Positions 20,356 through 33,359 are shown, numbered from the stretch's first letter. The stretch: DNA of 64,000 bases from Quillaja saponaria (GCA_029379385.1 CM055606.1:4154001-4218000); one strand, 5' to 3'. Translations and numbers: made by a program. The notes: generated by a model from the letters alone, not told the origin.

Positions 20356-23300
20356 CTACCAACCCTCACTATTTTGGGGAGTTCCACAATCACTGACAAA
20401 AATAAGATGATCACCATCTCTAATTACATCTATGTCATCAATTTCATCTCCATCTTTGCTTATAACCTTAGCAGGAATGATACCAAATTTCTTAGCTCCA
20501 GTCTCAAGTAGCTCCATAAAACTCCCTGGTAGTAAAATAAGTTTCCCAGCAACTTCACCCTTTTCAGGGAAACTTATTGTTACTCTAGCAGGGTTAATTC
20601 CAGTATTCATAGCATTTTTTGTACGGTTAACAGAAAACAACAAGTCCTTCTCACCTTTATGAGCTGCTGACATCATCCCAAATAATGAGTTGTGGAAGTT
20701 ATTGCTTCTACGTCTCGGTTGGGCTTGGCTCCATGATCTATCTGCTCCTGGGAATGAACCATCCTGAGACAGAGGGATTGTTGGTTCACTTGTAAATCTT
20801 CCAAGGTACCGAGTCCTACTCTGCTTTCCAGTGATTGCAATGACAGATTGAGTCTTGGGCTCCCCAAAAGATTGGAATAGGTCTTTTATCTCTTCGTGTC
20901 CCTGTTGGTCAGCTAAATCCCTTGCTGTCCAACCATGGATATCTGGCTTGTCAATGTCAGCTCCATGATCCAAAAGGAATTTGACTACTTCCAGCATTGT
21001 CTTCACTTACTGCAACATGGAGAGCTGTGTTTCCATTGTTCTTGGGGAGTCTGATATCCCCTCCATAATGAACTATGTCCTTCAACAAATTCAAGTTGTT
21101 TTGCTCAGCTGCAGAGCATGCAAATTGTCCCACATCTCCATACAGTAAATTTGCACCATTGTCTATTAACAGCTTGATCACTGAGTCATGAGCACCCAAT
21201 ATAGCTTCCCATAGTGGTACACTCCCATCTAAGTCTGCAGGTGCACAGAACTAGATTATTATTTTTTTATGTAAAATATAGAAAATTCATCAATTTAATT
21301 CATTGCATTTTCAGCTTGATGAGGACCCCCAAATAATCACAGCAATTTCTAAGGGCTAGAGAAATACCTCTACTGTTAGGATCCGCCCCATAATCCAATA
21401 GAAGCAGTACACAGTTTTCATTTCCTTTACATGCTGCTACATGCTGGTTTACAAGGATAAACCAGCATTACCAACGACCAAAATTTCTAGGTATAAAAAA
21501 AAAAAAAGGAACTATATTTAGAAGCAGAAGATTTTCACTTACCAAAGCTGTCCTACCATTGTTGTCCGATTCATTTGGGTCCAGGCCCCGTTTCAACAAC
21601 TGATGCAATAACAAGTCATCTCCCCTGAGTGCTGCAAAGCATAGACTCAAAGGTAGGTCCATTCTACCACGAGCCAGCATGTTCTCTGTCTCCAACAAAA
21701 CTCCTTCCATAATTGGGTCCTTAAGGTCTTTCAAATGCTATCCCACCAAGAGATAAAAGAGTACAGATCAATATATCATATAATATTTCATTATATTTAA
21801 TGTATGTAACTGCGATATCCTCCTTTTCGATTGTCTAGAAAACCATGCTTGGGAATTTGGAAGAAAAAAAAACAAAAAAAAACACTTGCGAAGCTCGAAG
21901 AGCTCCGAAATGCTAATATACACAATCTTATTTATGAAATAGGCATTAAGTAGTATTCCAAGTCCCAAAATAAAATATAAAAGCAATGCAGACCTGAAGG
22001 AGATTATTCATGATTATTGTCCCATCTCCTACATTGGACTGAACAACATTTAAGAATGTTGTACGGTTCAGCCTCAGTAATTGGCTCAATCGCTTGGTAC
22101 GCACTGTAAAGAGCTGTGGCCTATAACAAAGCACGCCAATCTCACCACAGAGATCTCCAGTTTTTGCCTCTCCAACAACCTGCAATTAGTCAAAATCAGT
22201 CAGCTTTCTGATTCGAGTGGACTGTTATATTACATAACAAGGTAAGATTAGCTAGTTATTTTAGTGTTTTAGTAATCAGACTTGCCTGCTCAACTCCATT
22301 TTTAAGAACTAGCAGATCCTGCAAAGTAATTTAATCATTGGAGAAAATCTTTAGCAAGTTTTCTCAAAAAGAAATTTGGTATTTTTCAGAAGTTCAATTA
22401 TTACCACAGCACCAGTGACAAGTATATAGAAATCTGTGGGTGCTTCGTTCTGCAAGATAACATCTTCTTTGGGAGGAAAATACTCAGCTTTCATCTCAGA
22501 GACCTTTTAAAATTTTAAAATGAAAAAAAAAAAAGAAAAAGAAAGAGAGTAAGATTTAATGTAAAACATAGATTTAAAAGAATATCACTGCAGAGAAAGA
22601 ACATTGGAAGATGATAGGTAATGCAGCTGTAATTACCAATTGGAACAGCAAGTCATTTGAAACTCCACGAAACAGGTAAACCTTATCCACAAGAGAGTAA
22701 AAAAGATAATGTGAAATGCTTGATCGGATGGCTTTAGGAAGCGAATCAAGAGTCTCTTGCTGCTGCAGCCCTTCTGAGTCTGTTCTATATTTCAAGCATA
22801 GATGTGCAAGCATTTGGTCCTGCAGGCGAGCTGGCAATTGGTTCCTTTGAGCAAAACTTGAGGCAGCTTGTATAGTGTCCCTCTGGGAATTAATCACAGA
22901 AACAAGAAAAGATTAACAAAATTTTAAGTTGGAAGTACCAGAAATGTGATTTTACATAGTAAATTTAATTAGACCATTTTTCGAGTCAATTCACTTACAA
23001 AGTTTCTAGTTCGACTGGTCGCATGGACAACTAAGTTGGTCATATTTCCAATCAAATATGCCGTCAAACCCAGATTGAACAGCATATAGAAGATGTCAAA
23101 GATCATCTCTCTTGTATTCACAGGATGCAAATCACCATAGCCAACAGTTGTCAGAGTAGTGATAGACCAGTAAATTGAAGTCACATACCGAATCCACAAG
23201 CTCTGTTCAAGCGCTGATGCCCCAAGCCATGTCTTAGTGGGGTCATGATAACGTGCAGCAAGAAGATAATAAAAGCATCCAGCACAATGAACGGCGAAAA

Positions 23301-25205
23301 GGGTAACCTATAAAGATCGTGTAAACCAGAATAAGATATATAGTATACTACAAAAGATTCAATTCTTTTATGGAAACAGAAGTTCAGAAGCTCACACAGA
23401 TAAGTTTAGCACATCGAATCCAGAAGTAGTTATAGTTCCGGTCCTTCTCCAATCTGTTTAAGGACATAGTGATTGGTGTTTATAACAAAGAAATTATTTT
23501 CTATATCATTCTCTATGTTTAGTGGTTAATCTCAGCAACAAAATAGAAGCCTCCATTACCTAGAAAATAGAGCACTAACTCTTCGGAGACGCCAGAGGCG
23601 TAGCATGTTGAATAACCCATATGACTGCAAAGGGGAAGGGGAAATCTCCCGAGCAAGCTCTGAAGGAATAGTGGATATGACATCAAAAGCCAACCAGGAA
23701 CGTGTATATTTCCAGGCAATCTTCTTTTGATTGTCAATCAATAAGTAGGTAGCTTTATCAAGGTAAGCCACAAAGAAGGTGAGAACTATATCCACGGCAA
23801 AGAATCCATTGACAACATTATCAGTAACAGAAAGCAGTCCCTTTGGTTTCTTAAGAAATCCAAATTCAAATGGCGATACCCAAGCAGTATAGACAACCAG
23901 AACAACTAGAAAAGTCTCCCATATCCTGCAAAAAAACATGATAGCCTCAGCTAATTTTCCCAAAACATTTAATTAGTTTGAAAAATATCAAAATTGCTAT
24001 AGATTTTTGCTTTAAACAAACAATACAAAACAAAAACAGATAACTATACCAAGCAAGTAAAGTTCCAGGCACATAACCAGAAGTATCTCCACAAATGGTT
24101 TTTGTTCACATTAATAGCAGAGGTGTGGGTGGGGGGCTCTTCATGGATCCAGCTAAAACAGCTACAATTTTAAAGGATTTATACATGGGCATGCTGGAAC
24201 AGATAGAGTAAATCAATAAAAACCACAGAAGCAGCTGATTGATTCTAACACAAGGAAACAAGATTCTCTTCGAATCAATCAGGAACAATTAGGCTGACTA
24301 ACAACAACAAGAAATTCTCACTACTTGAAACACAAATCCAACATTGCAAACCCAGTTGAGGAAAAAAGACTGGAACATTTTTGGCCTGGGATTAACCTGA
24401 ACAAAATTATGGTTGTGGTTGGAAAGATTTGAGGAATGAGAAGTAATGACTCCACAAGAAAGGATTCTTATAAAGAATAACATAATTAAATAATCAGATA
24501 AAAACCACAACAAAGACAACAAGTAAAAAGTCCATTTGCTGATTAAGGATGCTTGCCAAAGAATCAATATCTTCCAAAGGAAAAATACAAGAATAAGCAA
24601 CAAAACAAGGAATCATCACATTACAACAAGAAGAAATAAAGGAACAAAATTATGGAAAATGGACTAAAAACAAAACAACATGAAAAAAGAGAATACATTC
24701 AAACAGCTAGATGCTAAATTAGATACAAGAATCTAATAAAATAATAAACACTAAATGAAAATGGAGCAAAGTAATAAACTTTTTGTAGTTAGAAGCAAAG
24801 AAAAAGCAAAAGGTTTCACAAGATCAATTCTTTTAACAAAATTACCCAAAAAAAAAAAAAACTGAACCAGGTAAGACGTCTACGTTAACCCCTTCAAAAG
24901 AAAGAACAAAGAAACCATTTTTCTTTATCCTTAATATTAAAAATTTTAAAAAGAAAAAAAAAAAAACCCATAGAACAGAGCAAAATGGCAACAATAGTAG
25001 GAAGAAAAGAAGTCAATAACCTGTAGCGGCGGTCATACGGTGAAATAATGAACCTCCTGAGCTTGACTCTTCGGTTACTTCTGGCACCCAATGAAGGTAA
25101 TACCCCATTTGAGAGGCTGTACTGGCTTCCATCCCTTGACAATTCTATCTCTTCTTGACCGCACATTGACACCTTAAACATCCCTTTGTTTCTCACACCC
25201 TCCAT
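20356..25205 (-). CDS. AKT1: AKT1-type Shaker inward-rectifying K+ channel, 11 exons, with a frameshift in the last exon
   Basis: Exons (minus): 25205-25021, 23925-23560, 23453-23396, 23307-22999, 22882-22637, 22503-22405, 22318-22286, 22179-21994, 21737-21543, 21443-21368, 21234-20356. Ten splice pairs keep frame, giving about 876 residues if one extra base is ignored (Arabidopsis AKT1 has 857). The N-terminus has [17 protein letters not shown]1-S6 follow, with the S4 motif [15 protein letters not shown] (about 169-184) and the selectivity filter TVGYGD (257-262). Then come a cyclic-nucleotide-binding-like domain (about 385-500), ankyrin repeats (about 515-700) and a KHA domain at the end. 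Family members form plasma membrane channels for root K+ uptake, regulated by CBL-CIPK kinases. Exon 11 has one extra base near 20993-20996 (residue about 663): translation would stop 12 residues later at 20957-20959, losing the last ankyrin repeat and KHA. It may be a real lesion or a base-call error. Confidence 0.93.
20992..20997 (-). other. One-base frameshift in the ankyrin exon of the K+ channel gene
   Basis: The minus strand reads GAAGACAATGCTGGAAGTAG. The conserved reading [17 protein letters not shown] needs three bases between AAT and GAA, but four are present (GCTG). Upstream the frame gives HVAVSEDN, and downstream the frame one base later gives [20 protein letters not shown]. The length of exon 11 (879 nt after a 76-nt exon in a phase-consistent chain) is one base over a multiple of three. 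No splice site pair could remove the extra base. Confidence 0.85.
22284..22285 (-). other. GC-AG intron donor in the K+ channel gene (intron after exon 7)
   Basis: The 33-nt exon 7 (22318-22286) ends GAGCAG and is followed by GCAAGT, a strong non-canonical GC donor. The acceptor is GCAG before 22179. The reading [15 protein letters not shown] across the junction agrees with the family. Confidence 0.85.
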
Positions 25206-25270
25206 TATTTCTTTTTCCCACCTCTCTCTGAAGAGTCTCAGAGTCTGAGTCCTCTCTCTCTCTCTCTTCC
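25206..25270 (-). promoter_or_regulatory. Probable 5' leader of the K+ channel gene with a GA repeat
   Basis: Directly before the start codon the minus strand is purine-rich and contains a (GA)8-like run at 25252-25268. Such runs are common in plant 5' leaders. The transcription start is not visible; AT-rich TATATATT stretches lie near 25415-25430. Confidence 0.4.
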
Positions 25271-25299
25271 CTCGTTTTTTTTTTATTGTTATATTATGT

Positions 25300-27142
25300 A
25301 GCTTTAGGCGGCCACATACAGCGTCTATGCTTGGCTCACCTTTTGTTCTATGTTACGAGGTTTCTAGTCTGCTTTTTATACTATATGCAAAATTGAAATA
25401 CACTTACAAATGATAATATATAATATATAATCTTGTAGCAGAGCCTGCCTTCCAGTTCTCTCGAGCTTAGTGCGTGTCATACGACACTTAAATTTGTTTC
25501 TCTCTGAAATTTTACAGTTGAGGACCGTCCTGGCATGGTCCTACAGGCAACAACACTATTTTCAAGAAAGCTTCCATATTACTCCTACCGGTCTATACTT
25601 TGGATCTGTCCTCCTCTGCGTCGCAGTATTCTAATGCTAGTAATAGATTAAGTTTTAAGTAGGTGTTTATAAACTGAAAAAAAAAAAAAACAAAAACATT
25701 AATTCTTATTTACTTTTTTCTAATTATAATCAGAAAATTTTAAAAGAATAATCTGATTTAAATTAAAAAAATTCCCTAACCAAACATTGTACATAACCAT
25801 ATTATAATCAAACAAACATACCACTTAAAATTCAAAGTTAAATATCATTTAAAAATCTCAATTTATAGATAATTTGTAAAATAGATACTCTTTTTTTTAT
25901 ATTGTTTTAGGCATTCTTTTTTTTATATCGTTTGAGGAAATCTTTCAAAAATTAATGAATATAGTCACCAAAAACTAATAACATATCAATTTTTTTTTTA
26001 CACATCGTCATTGTTTTTTTTTTTTTCATTAATCTAGTCTTTTTGTTTTATTTTTCAACATTTATTTGGTTATTCCATTATTTAAATATCTAAAATGAAT
26101 ATTAAAGAATATTAACTAATTTGACATTTTATTTTCTTTTATCTTTTCATTTACATTTATTTTTGTCTTACAATAAATCATAACCAATTACTATAATAAA
26201 TAATACAAAATATATATATATATTTTTTAATAAATGCTCTTAGAACACTTTCTCGTCAAAAAAAATTCCTTGATTTTTTTTTTATTAGAGCTTCTATAAT
26301 AAGGTGATCAGAAGTTCAAATATTAACCCTACCCATTCTTTATGATGGCAAACCCAGTGAACCAACTCATGCAAGGGTATATAAGAGATTAAAACTCGTT
26401 ACTTTCTAAGAGTTTAAACTATTGAGTTCAATTAGTTTTTTAGTTGTTCTCATAAGCTAACTAGTAAAAAAAATTTTATTTAGTATAAAAAATATATATT
26501 ATATAAAAGTTCAATTTAGTTAAATTAATAAAATCTACCAAAAAAAGAAAGAAAGATAATTCATAGAATTAACGGGACTTCTACGAAAAACAAAAAAAAA
26601 ACAAAAATTACATTTGGAGGGTCATACCTATGTATTGTTGTCCAATGTCGAGTACAATACATCAGTACATGCAAAGCTCGGGTGGCATAGATTCATTATT
26701 TAACAACTATACTATATTTATTGAGTACTATTCTTAAAATTAATTTACAGCCACAAATATATTTTTACTAAAACAACTCCTTTTTCTTTTCTTTTCTTCT
26801 TCTTCTTCTGTTTTTTTTTTTTTTTTTGGTCATTTTACATTACTAAACTAAATATAAATAAGCAAATGCAAAGGATCCGTTTGAATGCAAATTGAGAATT
26901 GAACTGCTAATTTTTTTTTTTAATTTGGCATATATTTTAGAATTATATTTTTTAATTAAGAAAAAACTATATCCCATATCTAATTTTTATAGATATATCT
27001 TAAAACTCACAACTCTAAGTCTATAACTAATTTAATTTTTGTCTTAATTTATTGTGTACATGTTAATATTGACAACCAACTACATGTGTTGTCACATTGT
27101 GCTAGATCAACGGCCACTTCATTTGTGACCACCATTACATTA
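25300..27142. other. AT-rich intergenic DNA
   Basis: Long poly(A) and poly(T) runs and no supported frame. The first few hundred bases are presumably the K+ channel promoter. No defined element was recognised. Confidence 0.5.
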
Positions 27143-27601
27143 TATGGGTGGCAATGATTCCTACTAGTTCATCAATAGTTCATAAATTACTTATTTTTCT
27201 AAATAAGTCAATGTTAAGTTTTATTTTGAACTAGTTTAGTATAATGAGCCGATCTTTTAAAAACTCGACTCGTAAGCTCGCAAGTCATCTTGTTTAATAT
27301 TATTTAATAATTTTATTATTATTTACGTATAAATTTATAATAAATATATTTATATTCAAAAACTAGCATAAGTTGTAACTTAACTTATTAGTAAGTAATT
27401 CAAATAATTCTTAGTTGGTATTGGATTAAACCTTCAAGAGCCCTTAACGAGCTGAAGTTGAGCTTGAAGTTTAGCTTGTAATTAGTTCGTAACGAGTTTA
27501 GGCTCACTAGCTCTTAACAAATACGAGCCAAGATTGAGTTTGTCCAAAATTTGTTGAGCCAAGTCACAACTAAGCTCAAGCCAAGCTCGTGGCCACCCCT
27601 A
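27143..27601. mobile_element. hAT-like MITE, 459 bp
   Basis: The left end reads TATGGGTGGCAATG and the right end GTGGCCACCCCTA, so the inverted ends share TAGGGGTGGC-type sequence as in hAT elements. The arms hold complementary AGCTCGTAA / TTACGAGCT-like phrases. An 8-bp target duplication is not clear (TTACATTA against ATCATATT), so the family is tentative. Confidence 0.5.
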
Positions 27602-28415
27602 ATCATATTCATATAAATCACCTTCACACACAATTGATTCACTTGTATGCAACATTACCTGCTGTATCACGAACCTAACTATGCATGTTTGAAAAGAAAA
27701 AAATTAATTGCACTTTAACCCCATATACTATCATAAAGTTTATAATACCCTCATTCAATTATTAAATAGGCACATAATCAAATTATTTGAGCGACTATTA
27801 GCCAAAAAAAAAAAAAAAAAATTTATTTGAGCGACAATAATACTCAATTATTTTAGTTATTCGTTAAATCTAATAGTTTAAATATGTGCATATCATGTGA
27901 TTGCTTACCAATATTAATTTCTAACTATAAAGATTATATTGTCCTTATTATAACTTATATATATATATATATATATATATATTCTCTTTCTTTCTTTGTC
28001 TATAATGTTTTAATTGTAAATTCCCAATTCTGACTTGAAAAATAAAATAAAAAGATGTGATAAAGTTATGATATATATATATATATATATAATGTTTGCT
28101 CTCACCTACGGAAAAAATTGCGTAGGTGTAAAAAATTAGAACTCTCTACATAAAACAATTTTATTTAAACACTTCAATAATTATGCCATGCACATATATA
28201 GTTTTTATGTTTTTTTAATGAATATTCTAAAGGTACTTATAAGGTGTAATAGATTATAAGGTGTAATAGATATGATATTTAAAATTAATAATTTATATAT
28301 TAAATAGTACTAAAATTATGAACAATTTTGATAATAAATTATACAAACTTTCTATTTATAAAATTTTTAAATTAAAAAAATTATCAATTTACAATAAATA
28401 TCATGTTATGTGCAC
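27602..28415. other. AT-rich intergenic DNA with two (TA)n microsatellites
   Basis: TA dinucleotide runs lie at about 27957-27981 and 28071-28091. No gene is visible. A block at 28250-28370 recurs in diverged form at 28930-29045. Confidence 0.6.
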
Positions 28416-29045
28416 TTAACCCTGCACTAATTGATGGAAGTGGTCAAAGATATCGACCTCCAATAGATTTTCTTGAATGCCCATAGCATTAATTACCCTA
28501 TAATAAAATGAGATTATTTGAAGTCCAAAGTCATATATATTGTCATAATTCATATGATCACAAAAATGAAAAATAACATGGTTATATATACTATTAAATA
28601 AATAAACATCCACATGCACTGAAACACCTTGTTTTCCATGCAATAGAGAATAAACATTAACACTCATCATGTTTCCAAGGAATCTCTCCCACCCAATCCA
28701 CAACCCACAATGTATGTTAATTATATATGCATGCCTCTAGCATATAGTCAACCCAACCACTAAGAAGTTGACTAATAGAACAATTAAATACCCATACTTA
28801 ATTTGACTTGAGCCATCCATTACATATTTGTATAATTTATTGTGGACCTAATTTCATAGTTACAAGTTATACTTTTCAAGTTGGGTTTTTCTAACGGGAA
28901 TCTAAAGGATATTTGTTAAGCTATAATAAATATAGTCATTTAAAATTGAAACTTTTTACAAGCAGTAATTTATATAATAAATAGCACTGAAATCATGATC
29001 AATTATCGTAATAAATATTACAAACTTTTCTATTTATTGAAACTT
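28250..29045. repeat. Diverged direct repeat pair (28250-28370 and 28930-29045)
   Basis: Both copies contain TTTAAAATT, TAATTTATATAWTAAATAG, AATTATGA/ATCATGATCAA and ACAAACTTTTCTATTTAT in the same order and spacing. They flank the 28416-28703 frame. Confidence 0.55.
28416..28703 (-). CDS. Open frame of 95 codons, unknown, doubtful
   Basis: An uninterrupted minus-strand frame from ATG 28703, starting MWIGWERFLGNMMSVN and ending IFDHFHQLVQG. It is longer than chance frames nearby in this AT-rich DNA and its codons are not only AT-type. I recognise no domain, signal peptide or partner. It has no clear promoter. It may be a chance frame or a fragment of a decayed element. Confidence 0.2.
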   Translation of the reverse strand: MWIGWERFLGNMMSVNVYSLLHGKQGVSVHVDVYLFNSIYNHVIFHFCDHMNYDNIYDFGLQIISFYYRVINAMGIQENLLEVDIFDHFHQLVQG

Positions 29046-29247
29046 AATAAGTCTCTTTTAGATACCTGTTAGATAAATCCTTTCAAGTTGAGAAAAAAAA
29101 AAAAAGTTTTACTTTTCAATATCCACCCATAACACTATAATAATTGTAGTAATTAATTTGGCATTAATTCCCATTTTGTTCAATTTGCATTACCTCTAAT
29201 TTTGTCATCTTGTTTATATCTCACCGACCTGCATTTTCTTTAATTTA

Positions 29248-31650
29248 AATTATTGTTAAATTAAAAATAGACTAACGAATTTAGATTGTATTAAAAATTA
29301 TTGATTAAGACTAAAATAAGATACTCATACTATTAATTAATTTTCTTAATTACAAGATAAGTGATTTATCTATTTTTAAAACAAGAAGAAATTAACTAAT
29401 CACACTATTTAATTTCATAAAAAAATAAAAAATAAAAGTTACATTACTAACTAAGCATTATAATTATTTACACAATATAAATAGTACGTATTCATATTAG
29501 TAATGATTTATTGCTTAATTAGATGTTCAGTTCAATTTTTTCATTTTTATTAAAATTTATTTTCTAATTGAACATGAAGATTGTTCATATATCATTAATA
29601 GTACATATATAACATATCATTAATGATCTAGTCACGAATTATTATTTGTTTAATTCAATTTTTTTTAATAAAATTGTTAATTATATATTCTTCTAACTGA
29701 ACAATAATTGTTTACACATCACTAGTAGTGCAAAATATGAAATGTCATTAATGATTTAGTGATTAATTAGATGTATATTTGAATTTTATTTAATTAAGAG
29801 AAGTACTTTTATTTTTTGGTAGGCCATATATGTGCTCATTTTCGTTCACCGTGTACATAGTAAGACCTTTTGTTTTACCTTTTACAACTTCTTGTCACAA
29901 TGTAAAATACTTTATATAATTTTGTGACACATGTACATGTAAAAAATAAAAGTGACAAACAACTGGACATATCAGCTGATTGTAGAAGTCAATAGTTGCA
30001 GTTGAATGTCTTCCGCTACCTGTACAACTGAACACATATAGCTGAATACAACTAGTTGCAGCTGTAATGTCATTAGCTGTCTATATAAATTGTAAATACT
30101 CATTTTAAGTGGATGTATGAAAATCAATTTTACCAGCGGAATTTGTGGTAAAATTTTAAAAAATTAAATCTTAAAGAGAATTAAAATTCAGATTTACATT
30201 GCAAGTTTAAAATGAAAACTTCAAATATGAGTTTTCAATTTCAAAAAGAAAAATCAATTCTCAGTATTTAGGGTTAGAGGGAAATCGGGGACTAAGAGGG
30301 AGTTAGAGGGAAATTGTGGATGGGAGGAAAATTATAGTTGTCTTCATCTGATATATAATACACAATAAATTATAATCTTGTTGAGATGCAAACTTAAATT
30401 AGAATAATAATTTAGATGATTTAATTATGTACAAACTTAAAATTATAATAATCATTATAATATTTTATTTTAAATTATTGTTAAATTAATAATAGACTAA
30501 CAGTTTTAATTGTATTACAAATTATTTACTAATACTAAAATAATATACTGATGCTATTAATTAATTTTACTTAATAGTAAGGTATGTGATTTATTTTTCT
30601 TAAACAACAAGAAATTAACTAATCACACTATTAAATTTTCATAAAAAATAAAAATTACACGACTAACTAAGCAGTATGATTGTTTGCACATAAAAAATAC
30701 TGCATATTCATATTATTAATGATTTATTGATTAATTAGATGGTTATTTTAATTTTTTTTCTTTTTATTAAAATTATTAATCATAATTATTCTAATTGAGA
30801 ATGAGATCGTCCATATATCATTAATAGTGTATAGTATAGGACATATCACTAATGATCTAGTCACGAATTATTTTATGATTAATCAAAATTATTTTTTGCT
30901 TTAATAAAATTATTAATTCTAGTTCTTCTAATTCAGCAAAATAATTATTCACACATCACTAGTAACACAAAAGATGACATATCATTAATGATCTAATGAT
31001 TAATTAGATGCATAATTCAATTTCTTGTTTTAATTAAAATCATTATTCGTAATTCTTCTAATTTGAGCATTATGAATTTTTAAACACCACTCACTACTCA
31101 CTAGTAGTGCGAGTAGTGCGAATATCACTAATGATTTAGGATCAATTAGATGCATGATTCAAATTCTTTTGTGATAATTAAAAATATCAGACAAAATTTT
31201 TTTAGTTGAGCATTATGATTGTTCAAACATCACTAGCGGTGCACATATGACCTAAATGATTAATTATGCTTATTTTATTTTTAATTAAAACCATCATTCT
31301 CAATTCTTCTAATTGAGCACTGTGGTTGTTTAAACATCACTAGTAATTTACATAAATGACCTATCACTTATGATCTAGTTATTAAGTTAATATTTTAATT
31401 TATTTTTAAAAAAAATTTAAAATTCATTAATCATGATTATTCTAATTGAGCATTAATAATGTTCACATATCACCAAAAAAATGTACATATGATATCTTTC
31501 TAATGATGTTGTGATTAATTTGATGATTGCTTCAATTTTTCTAATTAAAATTATTAATTCCAAGTTTTCTAATTGAGCATGATAAACATACAACACTAGT
31601 AGTGCATATATGACCTATCACTCTAGTGATTAATATGATGTTTACTTCAA
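29248..31650. repeat. Degenerate satellite, period about 120 bp, with a 1.22-kb higher-order duplication
   Basis: Monomers carry GTGATTAATTAGATG, then TTCAATTTCTTTT, ATTAAAATTATTAAT, TTCTTCTAATTGAGCAT, CATCACTAGTAGTG and CATATGACCTATCA. Landmarks fall near 29521, 29630, 29761, and then 30731, 30853, 30991, 31139, 31257, 31379, 31511 and 31625. A longer block from 29248 to about 29800 recurs from 30471, an offset near 1,223 bp, including the leader TAAATTATTGTTAAATTAA and AGAAATTAACTAATCACACT. The stretch 29810-30470 between the copies is unrelated and could be a later insertion. Confidence 0.8.
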
Positions 31651-33157
31651 TTTCTTTTCTTTCTTATTTTAAAATAAAATTTTCATTGAATTATTAGTTA
31701 AATGTAATTAAAAAATATATATACATAAACAAATTCAAATCAATTAACAGTTCACAATCTCTTGCAAAATATTAAAAATGTTAGAAGTATGACAACAAGA
31801 AGAAAAGCAGCCATTGCATTAAAAATAATAATAATAAGTTTTTCATTCATATATTAGAAACATGATGTTTAAGGGTGGATTTCTCATCTAACAACATATT
31901 CACACTGTTCAATGAGAATAAAAAAAAAATTAGGATTATTAAACTGAATATTTTAGTTTAAATTTTATTTTTCCAGACTCCATTAATTTGGGTGTGAAGA
32001 AGAAGAGAAGAACTGTAGCATGAAGGGGTAAAAAATTGAATGTGAAAAAGAAAGATAAAAATAGATCAATTTTGGAAATACAAAATGAAAATAATAGATA
32101 AGGGAGAAAAGAGAAGGAGGAGTGAGGATTTGTCCTCTTTTAGGTGGAGGGGTTATCAACAATTATGCAAAAATAAAGTGAGACCGAGGGCTAAGGTAGG
32201 AGGTTTCAAAAAAAAATAAAAAATTTATGCCACTTTTACTTTATACATGTATTTTTCTGAAGGTGTCTACGTTATTTGATTCACCACATCCCAAACTTGG
32301 TTGGTCCATTAATTGGGCCTCCTATAGTATATTATAAAATTGTTACTAATAATTAGTTGAATGAGATGTTGACACTAAATACTTTGATGAAGGCTGATGC
32401 ACTTTGAACTTTAGGCATCTCAAATGAGACAACAAATCAATAACCAATTTGATGTATGTTGATGTAGGTTTGAATCTTAGACCTGCGAATGAAAAAACAA
32501 ATCAATAACCACTTTGGCCACTAAATTATTTTTGAATTAACTAGAAAAAAATATAGTCATGTATTAAATCTTAATCGAAATAAGAAAAAAAACAAAATTA
32601 TTAGGTTTAGTACTTATTTAGGTAGCTAACTATTTATATTTCTACCCATAAACCTTTTTCATTCAAAAATTCAAATGCACCAATAAAGAAAAAACATAAC
32701 AAGAAAAACGACATTTATAAAATTTTATATTATAATTTGATCTTTTTGTTCACTATTGAAAGTCAAAATAAATAAATAATTTGAGTTACTATTTTTATAG
32801 GAATTCAATCAAGATAAATTATATAGGGTCCATACAAAAAATATAAAATAAAGTAATATATCTAAAATCAACAATGTTGTTAATAAATTCTACTCTCATA
32901 AGCTAAAACTTTTCTTTTATAAATTTTCAAAATCTTAAAATAAAAAATAAGTTACAATAAAATAAGATATTAATAACCAATTTGACAAGATAATTAATTT
33001 AAATCCACTCAATAAAAATATAAGCATGTATTAAATCTAAATTATAATTTAAAAAATTACTATATATAATTATTTAAGTAATTAAACATTGACTAAAAAT
33101 ATTTAGAGAAATTTCATAATATTAAATTTTATAATCTACTAAATTGAGTTAAATATC
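31651..33157. other. AT-rich intergenic DNA
   Basis: No supported gene. It ends at the poly(T) that marks the 3' end of the LINE. Confidence 0.5.
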
Positions 33158-33183
33158 TTTTTTTTTTTTTTTTTTTTTTTTTT
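33158..33183 (-). other. LINE poly(A) tail (poly(T) on the plus strand)
   Basis: A run of 26 T on the plus strand directly after the RNase H end of the LINE, which marks the 3' end of a minus-strand retrotransposon. Confidence 0.85.
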
Positions 33184-33359
33184 AAGAAGGGAGAAACAAA
33201 GAAGAAATAGCTAATCTATGCTTCCAAGCTACTCCAGCATTATCTGCATCCAGAAATAATACTACACTCTAGGGGGATGCATCCAAATCTGATCCATATC
33301 TTCACCATCTAACATATTATTAGCTAGTTTATCTGCTACACTATTAGCTTCTCGATTAC

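Noticed and set aside
20432..20662. Plus-strand frames at 20245-20662 opposite the K+ channel gene
   Set aside because: They are antisense shadows of exon 11, which encodes the KHA domain on the minus strand.
27957..28091. (TA)n runs as a scaffold attachment region
   Set aside because: They are simple microsatellites and nothing else in the stretch supports a specific role.
29248..31650. CRISPR-like regular spacing of repeats
   Set aside because: The spacing is about 120 bp, the repeats are diverged over their whole length with no unique spacers, and this is plant nuclear DNA.
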